From Myxococcales bacterium (GTDB taxonomy: Bacteria > Myxococcota > Polyangia > Fen-1088), in the NCBI GenBank assembly GCA_003159055.1, contig PMLH01000647.1:2547-17552 (forward strand): a stretch of DNA of 15,006 nt. The letters run 5' to 3'. A model generated the notes under the pieces. That model saw nothing but the letters and a program-made list of their open reading frames with translations, did no database searches and was not told the DNA's origin. Position 1 is the first letter of the stretch, and the number at the start of each line of letters is the position of its first letter. Shown one piece after another: positions 8,739 through 15,006 of this stretch. A program made the translations under genes and the position numbers.

Positions 8739-9626
8739 CTACTTCTGCGAGACGTAAGCGATCACGTTGTGCTTCTTCTCGAAGCTCTGCTTGGCAACGA
8801 CGGCGTCTTTCGAGCTGGCGTAGTCGCCCACGCGAACGCGGTACCAAGTGCCCTTCCCGGGAATATCAGACACCACCAGGTAAGGCCGCTCGCCTTCAAA
8901 CTTCTGCGCGAAGGCCTCGGCTTCGCTCTTGTCTTGGAACGAGCTGAGTTGCAAGGCGTAGCGCGCCTTGCCCTTGGTTTCGCCTGCGGCGATGGTCGGG
9001 ATGGCCGCGGGCCTGTCTTCCTTGGCCTCCGCAACCTTGGGCTTGGCAGCATTGTCCACGGGCTTCGGCGCTGACGCCGTCTCGGAAACTTTCGCTTCGG
9101 CTTTGGGCTCAGGCTCGGCGGGAGCAGGCTTCTGCTCGGTCATTACTGGCGGGACCAGAGCCGGCTTCGTGGTTGCGGGCGCAGTTTTCGCGGGCTCGAC
9201 CAGGGCCACCGTCTTGATGGCGTCCTTGACCGCTTCGGGCTTGTCGCTTGCCATCGCGGGAGCGGTCGGCGACGGAGACTGCAGCAAGGCCTTCTTGCCA
9301 TGCTTGTCGGTTGCACCGGACCTACCGCCATTACCAAAAAGCGCCTGCGGAAAAGTTACGCCGGTCTGTGTGGTCCGCGGCGTCGTCGCGACCTTGTCGA
9401 GCAACGCGAGAGGATCCTCGATCTCGGGCGAAACCGCGCGCCCGCGCGACTCCAGCCGCTTGCCGACGATCACACCGAGTACGAACAGCATGCACGCAAC
9501 CAGCGCGCTACCGAAGAATAGAAAGAACACTTGGCGATTGTCGAGGCGCACCTCGATCTTGTCTCGCCAGCGTTCGATATCGCGAAGGCCTCGGTCTTCC
9601 ATCGCAGCTCCTGAAGTGTATCCCAT
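8739..9626 (-). CDS. membrane-anchored SPOR-domain protein
   Basis: The protein has 295 residues. A short, charged cytoplasmic N-terminus precedes one transmembrane helix at about residues 33-55. A long Ala/Pro/Lys/Glu-rich, low-complexity periplasmic linker runs to about residue 220, and a SPOR domain covers about 221-294. The domain shows the typical start (YALQLSSF) and second half (WYRVRVGDYASSKDA). SPOR domains bind peptidoglycan strands stripped of stem peptides and direct proteins to division septa, as in FtsN, DamX, DedD and RlpA. A role in cell-wall remodelling or division is therefore likely, but the partner is unknown. The gene lies 36 bp downstream of argS and is probably co-transcribed with it. 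GAGGAG six bases before the ATG at 9626 supports this start. A second ATG at 9602 (residue 9) has its own AGGAG five bases upstream. The 3' end meets the barrel gene convergently with 23 bp between them. Confidence 0.9.
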   Translation of the reverse strand: MGYTSGAAMEDRGLRDIERWRDKIEVRLDNRQVFFLFFGSALVACMLFVLGVIVGKRLESRGRAVSPEIEDPLALLDKVATTPRTTQTGVTFPQALFGNGGRSGATDKHGKKALLQSPSPTAPAMASDKPEAVKDAIKTVALVEPAKTAPATTKPALVPPVMTEQKPAPAEPEPKAEAKVSETASAPKPVDNAAKPKVAEAKEDRPAAIPTIAAGETKGKARYALQLSSFQDKSEAEAFAQKFEGERPYLVVSDIPGKGTWYRVRVGDYASSKDAVVAKQSFEKKHNVIAYVSQK

Positions 9627-9632
9627 GGCTTG

Positions 9633-9638
9633 CTCCTC
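9633..9638 (-). promoter_or_regulatory. strong ribosome binding site of the SPOR-domain gene
   Basis: GAGGAG on the minus strand, six bases before the ATG at 9626-9624, is the best Shine-Dalgarno match among the genes in this window. A second one, AGGAG at 9612-9608, precedes the in-frame ATG at 9602-9600 by five bases, so two N-termini eight residues apart are possible. Confidence 0.65.
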
Positions 9639-9662
9639 GGCGAAAACGGGCGATGAGTTGAA

Positions 9663-11459
9663 TCAGGTTTCTTCCGTTTCTGGGGCCTCGTCGGCCACTT
9701 GCGACCGCTTCATTTCGTGTGGGGCCGAAACCCCAACCAGCGACAAGGCAATCTCCAGCACCTGCCGAATCGCCTCGACCCACGCCAACCGGGCGGCGGT
9801 CCGCTTCCAGTTCCAGGTTGCGTGCCAGTCCCCCACCCTTTGTCGCTGCTGGGGCAGGATGCTGTCCCCGTGCACCTTCTGCAGTCGGGTGTAGTAGCTC
9901 TGGAATTCGCCCGCCAGCTCCTGGATGTACTGCACCAGACGGTGCGGCTCGCGCGCGGCCGCGGCATCGGCAACGAAGTCCGGAAAATCTGACAGCCGGC
10001 GAAGAATGGCGATCTCCTCGGGCAGCGTCAGCTCCGCCGCCAACTCCGCCGTCAATTCATAGGAAGGCGCTTCCAGCTCGCCCGCGCGACGCTTGAGAGA
10101 CGCGCAACGGGCGTGCCCGTACTGCGCATAGTAGACGGGGTTGTCCATCGACTGCCGCTTCGCCAGTTCCAAATCGAACTCCAGTGGCGTGTCGTGGCGG
10201 CGCATTAGGTAGAAGAACCGGGTCGCATCGCGCCCCACCTCTTCAACGACTTCGTCGAGGGTGACGAATTCGCCCTCGCGCTTGCCCATCGCGACCGGCT
10301 TGCCGTCGCGCAACAGACTGACCATTTGGATGAGGATGACCGAGAGCTTCTCGGGATCCGCACCGAGCGCTTTCAGCGCGGCCTGCATGCGCGGAATGTG
10401 CCCGTGGTGGTCGGCGCCCCAGATGTCGCACAAGGAATCGAAGCCGCGCGCAAGCTTCTTGCGGTGGTAGGCGATGTCGGCCAGCAGATAGGTGGGAAGC
10501 CCACCTGACTTCACAACCACGCGGTCCTTGTCGTCGCCCCACAGCGCGGTGGTGCGCAACCAAACAGCATTGTCGCGACGGTCGATGAAGCCGGCGCGGT
10601 CTAGCACATCGAGGGTCGCCATCACTTCGCCGGTTTCGTGCAATTCGCGCTCGCTCTGCCAAACGTCGAAGTCGACGTCGAAGCGCCCGAGGGTCGCGCG
10701 AATCATGCTTAGGCAACTTTCAATGGCGAAGTTCTTGATGGGCTCGATGTCGGCTGGTGGCTCGGCGCCGATCCAGCGCTTGCCGTCGCGTTCGGCCAGC
10801 TGCTTGGCGATGTCGCGAATGTAGCCGCCGCGATAGCCGTTCTCCGGGAAGGCAACTTCGGGCAGCGACGCATCGCTGGCGCGCGCAGCCTCCATGTAGC
10901 GAGCCCACACCGACAGCGCGAGCATTCCGACCTGGTTGCCCGCATCATTGAGATAGAATTCGCGGACCACGTCGTACCCGGCAAAGCGCAGAAGCCTGGT
11001 CAGCGAATCACCGACCGCCGCGTGGCGACCGTGGGCGAAATGAAGTGGCCCCGTCGGATTCGCGGACACGTATTCCACGCAAAGCTTGGGCGATGCCTTG
11101 ACAGCTCCCCTGCCCCAGGTGTTGCCCGCCGTGCAAATGTCGAGCAGTCGCTGCTGCCAAAACACGTTCGACAGTCGCAAATTCACGAAACCAGGCCCGG
11201 CGACGCTGACCTCGGCCAGGTCGTTCACGCCGACGACGCGCAGATGCTTGGCGATGGCTTCGCCAATCACACGCGGCGGTTTGCCGGCGACTCTCGCCAA
11301 CGCGATCGCCATGTTGGTCGAGTAGTCGCCGTGCTCGGGGCGCTTCGGCCGTTCGAGCAGGATCTGGCTCGGCACCTCCGGCAGCAGTCCCTCGGCGTGA
11401 ACTGCGACCAGTGCTTGCTGAAGAAGATCTCGGACTATCTTGCGGACGCTGTCGCTCAT
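9663..11459 (-). CDS. argS: arginyl-tRNA synthetase
   Basis: This 598-residue class Ia synthetase charges tRNA-Arg with arginine in the cytoplasm, using ATP. The N-terminal Add1 domain ends with the typical GDYSTNMAIALA block (45-56). The catalytic core carries SANPTGPLHFAHGRH (132-146), where the HIGH motif appears as HFAH (140-143). Further conserved blocks are FYLNDAGNQ (168-176) and DIWGADHHGHI (345-355). The KMSK region reads AMGKREGEFVTL (390-401); loss of the first lysine is common in ArgRS, since several members lack a canonical KMSK. The C-terminal DALR anticodon-binding domain runs from about 440 and ends with ALSLVGVSAPHEM. Length and order are normal for the family, so the ATG at 11459 is well supported. 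A strong promoter lies directly upstream, and the SPOR gene follows after 36 bp. Confidence 0.97.
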   Translation of the reverse strand: MSDSVRKIVRDLLQQALVAVHAEGLLPEVPSQILLERPKRPEHGDYSTNMAIALARVAGKPPRVIGEAIAKHLRVVGVNDLAEVSVAGPGFVNLRLSNVFWQQRLLDICTAGNTWGRGAVKASPKLCVEYVSANPTGPLHFAHGRHAAVGDSLTRLLRFAGYDVVREFYLNDAGNQVGMLALSVWARYMEAARASDASLPEVAFPENGYRGGYIRDIAKQLAERDGKRWIGAEPPADIEPIKNFAIESCLSMIRATLGRFDVDFDVWQSERELHETGEVMATLDVLDRAGFIDRRDNAVWLRTTALWGDDKDRVVVKSGGLPTYLLADIAYHRKKLARGFDSLCDIWGADHHGHIPRMQAALKALGADPEKLSVILIQMVSLLRDGKPVAMGKREGEFVTLDEVVEEVGRDATRFFYLMRRHDTPLEFDLELAKRQSMDNPVYYAQYGHARCASLKRRAGELEAPSYELTAELAAELTLPEEIAILRRLSDFPDFVADAAAAREPHRLVQYIQELAGEFQSYYTRLQKVHGDSILPQQRQRVGDWHATWNWKRTAARLAWVEAIRQVLEIALSLVGVSAPHEMKRSQVADEAPETEET

Positions 11460-11462
11460 TTG

Positions 11463-11475
11463 CCTACAATGTAGG
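11463..11475. repeat. 13-bp palindrome over the argS -10 element (possible operator)
   Basis: CCTACA-A-TGTAGG is a perfect inverted repeat with 6-bp arms and one central base, lying over the -10 hexamer and the predicted start region of argS. A repressor bound here would block RNA polymerase directly, so it could be an operator. Arms of this length occur a few times by chance in 15 kb, and I see no second copy in the window, so position is the main argument. Confidence 0.35.
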
Positions 11476-11497
11476 TCAAACGCCCACCACCTGTCAA
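11468..11497 (-). promoter_or_regulatory. sigma70-like promoter of argS, giving an almost leaderless mRNA
   Basis: On the minus strand a perfect TTGACA (11497-11492) is followed after 18 bp by TACATT (11473-11468), a 4-of-6 match to the -10 consensus. The expected start of transcription, seven bases after the -10, is at 11461. This is two bases before the argS ATG at 11459-11457. There is little Shine-Dalgarno character before the ATG, only AGG at 11465-11463, so initiation on a leaderless or very short leader mRNA is the natural reading. Spacing and hexamers are seen directly; the start site is inferred. Confidence 0.55.
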
Positions 11498-11522
11498 CTT
11501 CACGTCTTTGTCGACGGCGGAC

Positions 11523-14500
11523 CTACTGCAGCAGGAACGGCGTGCTTCCGGAAAGCGCGGTATCGAAGGTGGCGATCTCGTTGCTGCCAGCGCGCGGATT
11601 GATTCGCACCACCTGTCCCCGGCTTTCCTGCGTCAACCTCGAACTGCCTTGATCGATGACGTAGATGTACGGATACGTGATGTTGGCGGGTGGATTGCGG
11701 CGAATTGGACTTTCCGGGGTCATGGTCGGTCCGGTGATGATCTGCGTCGGCATGGTCAGCAGGACTTCGGAGCTCGGAATTTGAACCGTGAGCGGGACGA
11801 AGCCGTACTGGAATTCGAAGTGAATCGACAGCAGGTCTCCCGCGTACTGTTCGAGATTGGTGAGAACGAAGCGAATCTGCGGATTCTCGAAGAAAGCACG
11901 GATGCGTTGGTCGCCCGAGCCCGCCGCGGTCGAGCTTGTATCCCCGTCATAGTGGGAACCCGCGTAGAGGCAGGGGTTGTTGCCCGCCTGCGCAGACAGG
12001 TCCTGCACAAAAACCGCCGGGCTGGCGTTGCCCGCCTCATCGACACCCGTCGGGTGCGCCTGCGCAAGGAAGTCATCGGGGCATCGGGGCGCAGAGAGCG
12101 GAATGCGATTGACGAGCTCCGGATTCGCCGTCGTGTCCAGATGGCAGACTTCCCCCGCGGCGCCCGTGCTCGTGCGCAGGCTGGGCACCGAGGATCCGTA
12201 GACGATGTAGCTGTTCCCAGCGCGCACGCTGTATCTGGTCATTGGCTGCGGGAAGCACGTCGCATCGAGCGGCGGCGCCTGCACGCACAAGGGAGACGCG
12301 AGTCCAGGGACCAGCTCGCACACATTACCGGCCCGACAATCGCTATCTTTGTCGCATTTTTCGGCGCAATGGCGTTCTTGCGGACGCAGCTCAAGGCATT
12401 CGAAGGCGTGCGCGCCCCCGCCATCCGGTGCAAACTGGCCGTGATCAGCGTCGGGACGACACTCGCTGTCGGTCTGGCACGGATTGAGAGACGTCTTTGG
12501 CACTTCGTCGAGCTTGAGATTGAGCACAAGCGAAGTCGGTGTTGCCTGTGCGATTTCGTAGCGCATACGGCTGCCCGTGAAGCGCGCGCACTCCGGACGG
12601 GAGGTGAAAGCCAGCCTCTTGGCGCCGTCCCTCCACAGACAAACGCCCCGCCCACCAGAAACCGTCGGTTGGCAGATGAACTGGTCATCCGGCTGGCAGT
12701 CGGCATCTGTCGCACAGCCGGCGAACATCAGGACGTCGCCCGCTTGCACGCCGCTGCTGCAGAACTCGGCACCGGAATCGCTCAGGACTCCGGCAGTGGA
12801 CGCCTGTGCCCCCGCAGATTTCACCAGGCCGCTTTCGCGTGAAGTCTGCGGCAGCACCCCCTCCCAAACCACGTCCCACGACCTCGAAATCACGCCATCT
12901 GGATCCGGCAAGCCAAACCATCTCGTCGTCGCGCTATCGACGGAAAACGGTTTGATCAGTGGCCCATCGAGTGCAGAAAAGCTGGCCGTCGTGGCAAACG
13001 CCTGGTCGGAAATGACCACAGCTCGTTGTGGCGCAATCGACACCGCAAGATCGGTGCGCGCGGACTTGCCGACGTCCCTCACCTCGCGGAATGAATGGGT
13101 CTCGGTTTGGTCTTCCCCGTTCGGGGCCAGGTTGACAACGTAGACCTGCCCGTTGGATGCGATCAAGAAGCCGAACTGGCCGCTCAGCGAATGGACGTTG
13201 GTGTCGGAGCTGGTGGGCTGCAAGTCAGCAAACGCCATATCAAGCGGCAGCGGTGGCGGACTGTCGGGATAGGTGAAAGTGGGAATATGCAGACCGGGTC
13301 CCCGGGCCAATGCCCGCCGGCGAGCCGAGCCGATCGGGAAACACGCCTGATTCTTGGTCTGCCCGGCCATCAGGTCATTCGTGAGGACATTCACGTCGCA
13401 TTCCACGGGAACTGCGCCGCTGATGTTGACCACGCGGACCGAATCGTCGTCGGCGAACGCGTAGAGAAACCTGCCGCGGCCTTCCAGGAATTGTCCCTGG
13501 ACAGGACTGCCGTCTGTCATGAGGTAGGGATCCACGTTCAAACGAATGCGGCTGACGCCCACCGCATTCTCGGCAAGGTCCATGCGCGCGGGATTGGTAA
13601 GCACAAGTCCCGCGGGATTGCTCGGGTCGGCCGTTCCGATAGCGAAAGACGTGATGGCGGTATCTCTTAGGCTGCCTACATACACGCGACTTCCGTCCGG
13701 CTCCAAGGCCAACGGCTGAAGGCGCCACGCGCCGCTCGCGGAACCGGCGCCCGCATCGATCGAACCGCCACCGTCGCTTGCCGATCCGGCGTCCAGATCG
13801 GCCGATTCACTGCCACCGTCCTGTGAATCAATCCCTGCACAATCGGTCGGACACACCGGCTCGTCGTCCGCCGCGAGGAAACCACCCGGGAGATCAGGGC
13901 GAACGTAGTAGGCACTGGTGATGCGGGCGCTGGTGATCGTGGTGCTGCCGTCTTCAGACGAAAAATCCAGCAAAGCAACCATGTCGCAGCCAGGAAAAGT
14001 CGCCACTGCCTTCGGCGCGGGCATGTCCCTACACGTCGTCTGTTCCGCCGGGGACGGAAGGGCGACGGATGGAAGAAAGGCAATCTCACCGGTTGCACTT
14101 CGGATTGTCTTGCCAGACGCCGTCTTCACGGTGACGCGCCGGAAGTTGGTACCGTCGTCAGTGCCAGCAGTCGCTGGTGTTGCGGAGACCGAGCCTTGTG
14201 CAAACGTCTCGGCCAGCAACCGCGATGGATCCAGCAGCGTGAGGTCGCATGTCCCTCGATTCGCCGTTACCACCCAACAGCCGTCCTGACTGGACGAGAT
14301 GGATTCCGGATCGCCACCGATCGGCAGCAGTCCGTACCCCGGCGCCGCTGGGGTCAGGTCCAGGAGCCGACTACTATCCATGTCGGCGACTGCCAACTCG
14401 CCTCGCGTCGCATTCGCAACGAATGCAAAGGTCCCGAGGATGCGATGGCCGTTCGGGCTTATCGACGGATCGTTGGCGCCTCGCACATGACAATTCTGCA

Positions 14501-14669
14501 TGGGCAGACCGGTGAGCACAGGGCTGCCAGTCGCCCCCGACACCAACCCCAGACAGACGAAGGTCATGTCCGTCGGACGGTCCATGTTCTTGGTTGGAAT
14601 GACCGCCGGTGTCGATGAGCAAGCAACGACCCACGCCGCCGACGCCAGAGCAAGACCGAGCCTCTTCAT
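11523..14669 (-). CDS. large Cys-rich, beta-propeller-like lipoprotein of unknown function
   Basis: I do not recognise a specific function for this 1048-residue protein. It begins with a lipoprotein signal: a basic start (MKR), a hydrophobic stretch, and a lipobox ending VVAC with the lipidated Cys at 17. Ser at 18 and 19 suits outer-membrane sorting by the Lol rule. Residues 30-570 contain propeller-like segments such as SISPNGHRI, SISSSQDGCWVVTAN, LEPDGSRVYVGSL and GQVYVVNLAPNG. They are interrupted at 279-309 by an Asp/Gly/Ser-rich flexible linker. Residues 652-795 hold three Cys-rich cassettes with C-x-[TK]-D-[AS]-[DE]-C cores. The last 250 residues look beta-rich, ending in another propeller-like strand set (YIYVIDQGSSRL, GQVVRINPRAG). 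The start codon overlaps the stop of the upstream propeller gene as ATGA, indicating translational coupling and a shared transcript. A surface or periplasmic binding role is plausible, but the ligand is unknown. Confidence 0.85.
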   Translation of the reverse strand: MKRLGLALASAAWVVACSSTPAVIPTKNMDRPTDMTFVCLGLVSGATGSPVLTGLPMQNCHVRGANDPSISPNGHRILGTFAFVANATRGELAVADMDSSRLLDLTPAAPGYGLLPIGGDPESISSSQDGCWVVTANRGTCDLTLLDPSRLLAETFAQGSVSATPATAGTDDGTNFRRVTVKTASGKTIRSATGEIAFLPSVALPSPAEQTTCRDMPAPKAVATFPGCDMVALLDFSSEDGSTTITSARITSAYYVRPDLPGGFLAADDEPVCPTDCAGIDSQDGGSESADLDAGSASDGGGSIDAGAGSASGAWRLQPLALEPDGSRVYVGSLRDTAITSFAIGTADPSNPAGLVLTNPARMDLAENAVGVSRIRLNVDPYLMTDGSPVQGQFLEGRGRFLYAFADDDSVRVVNISGAVPVECDVNVLTNDLMAGQTKNQACFPIGSARRRALARGPGLHIPTFTYPDSPPPLPLDMAFADLQPTSSDTNVHSLSGQFGFLIASNGQVYVVNLAPNGEDQTETHSFREVRDVGKSARTDLAVSIAPQRAVVISDQAFATTASFSALDGPLIKPFSVDSATTRWFGLPDPDGVISRSWDVVWEGVLPQTSRESGLVKSAGAQASTAGVLSDSGAEFCSSGVQAGDVLMFAGCATDADCQPDDQFICQPTVSGGRGVCLWRDGAKRLAFTSRPECARFTGSRMRYEIAQATPTSLVLNLKLDEVPKTSLNPCQTDSECRPDADHGQFAPDGGGAHAFECLELRPQERHCAEKCDKDSDCRAGNVCELVPGLASPLCVQAPPLDATCFPQPMTRYSVRAGNSYIVYGSSVPSLRTSTGAAGEVCHLDTTANPELVNRIPLSAPRCPDDFLAQAHPTGVDEAGNASPAVFVQDLSAQAGNNPCLYAGSHYDGDTSSTAAGSGDQRIRAFFENPQIRFVLTNLEQYAGDLLSIHFEFQYGFVPLTVQIPSSEVLLTMPTQIITGPTMTPESPIRRNPPANITYPYIYVIDQGSSRLTQESRGQVVRINPRAGSNEIATFDTALSGSTPFLLQ
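12285..12716 (-). repeat. three Cys-x-x-Asp-x-x-Cys cassettes within the lipoprotein
   Basis: Within the lipoprotein, residues 652-677, 731-758 and 768-795 each contain a core of the form C-x-T/K-D-x-D/E-C: CATDADC, CQTDSEC and CDKDSDC. Each is followed by one or more further cysteines (for example FICQ and GVC, FEC, NVC and LCV). The regular spacing suggests small disulfide-bonded modules, as often seen in secreted myxobacterial proteins. The units are diverged at the amino-acid level and are not recent DNA duplications. Confidence 0.6.
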
Positions 14670-15006
14670 TCGCCATACCCGTGTGGAAGTCCAATGCGCA
14701 AGAGCACGCGATTTTCCGTCGGGCTCCCTGGCCTCAAGTCGATGAGTGACAAGTGACTGTTGGCAAAACTAGCGACGTAGGCAATGCCCTTGTCGCGCGG
14801 TGAAAAGACCAGGCTGATCGGCCCCGCCCCTGCGTCGATGATTCCGGTGACCATCAGAGCGACGGGGTCGATGACCCAGATCTGCCCGTCGTCGTAGCAC
14901 GTGACGAAAATCCGATCACCGCTACCGACGTCACGCACTTGCATTGCGGTCGGGCCGTTGCAGACCTGCAGCACCCCCATCGGCTGGTTGGACGGTGTTC
15001 CGTCAG
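14666..15006 (-). CDS. YVTN-like beta-propeller protein, C-terminal part (gene runs past the window edge)
   Basis: The frame is open from the window edge to a TGA at 14668-14666, so only about the last 113 residues are seen. The first visible Met (codon 14980-14978) is not necessarily the start, because the reading frame continues upstream of it without a stop. The visible part contains propeller blade sequences of the YVTN type: IFVTCYDDGQIWVIDP followed by SLVFSPRDKGIAYVASFANS and HLSLIDLRPG. These are repeated units of four strands ending in an aspartate-containing strand. The role of the full protein is unknown; such propellers are often secreted or periplasmic binding scaffolds. Its stop codon overlaps the lipoprotein start in ATGA, so both are made from one message, and both share propeller-like content. 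Confidence 0.75.
   Translation of the reverse strand, partial: DGTPSNQPMGVLQVCNGPTAMQVRDVGSGDRIFVTCYDDGQIWVIDPVALMVTGIIDAGAGPISLVFSPRDKGIAYVASFANSHLSLIDLRPGSPTENRVLLRIGLPHGYGE

Noticed and set aside
8722..8740. GACC/GGTC hairpin at the convergent junction as a terminator
   Set aside because: The stem is only four base pairs plus one G-U pair, the loop is nine bases, and no T-run follows on either strand.
6790..8847. 685-codon open frame on the minus strand opposite the barrel gene
   Set aside because: It lies antisense to a gene with clear POTRA, IRGY and barrel features. Its translation is rich in Arg, Glu, Val and Ala with no domain signature, as expected for a GC-biased shadow frame.
11508..12842. 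444-codon plus-strand frame opposite the lipoprotein gene
   Set aside because: It is Arg/Ala-rich with no signal, motif or domain. The opposite strand has a lipobox, propeller-like segments and regular Cys motifs.

Overview
This GC-rich window most resembles a chromosomal segment of a Myxococcota-type (delta-proteobacterial) Gram-negative bacterium. The taxonomic evidence is indirect. There is a very large outer-membrane-type lipoprotein with an Asp/Gly/Ser-rich linker and repeated Cys-x-x-Asp-x-x-Cys cassettes, a style I associate with myxobacterial surface proteins. There is also an Omp85 protein with an unusually long POTRA region, and dense GC-biased codon use that opens many long antisense shadow frames. 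No mobile element, CRISPR array, phage gene or rRNA is visible.

Layout. Positions 27-101 (minus): tRNA-Val(GAC) with an encoded CCA and a probable promoter overlapping the end of the next gene. Positions 168-872 (minus): a ComF-family phosphoribosyltransferase-like protein. Positions 873-990 are a divergent intergenic region. Positions 991-5550 (plus): a TamB-like protein of about 1519 residues. Positions 5587-8715 (plus): a BamA/TamA-family outer-membrane barrel with about seven POTRA units, 36 bp behind tamB. A 23-bp convergent junction follows. Positions 8739-9626 (minus): a membrane-anchored SPOR-domain protein. Positions 9663-11459 (minus): argS. Positions 11523-14669 (minus): a 1048-residue lipoprotein of unknown function. 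Positions 14666 to beyond 15006 (minus): the C-terminal part of a YVTN-like beta-propeller protein, overlapping the lipoprotein gene by four bases.

How the genes fit together. The plus-strand pair is a coherent envelope module: an inner-membrane-anchored TamB-like periplasmic bridge and an Omp85 barrel, as in the translocation and assembly module or in TamB-mediated lipid transport. The gene order is the reverse of the E. coli tamA-tamB order. The minus-strand genes form at least one probable operon (argS then the SPOR gene) and a second translationally coupled pair (propeller protein then lipoprotein). Between these two groups, only 63 bp hold a strong sigma70-like promoter whose start site would make argS nearly leaderless.

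I did not find a clearly new defence, mobile or regulatory system. The parts most worth attention are the uncharacterised propeller/lipoprotein pair, the seven-POTRA barrel with its TamB partner, and the compact palindromic argS promoter.
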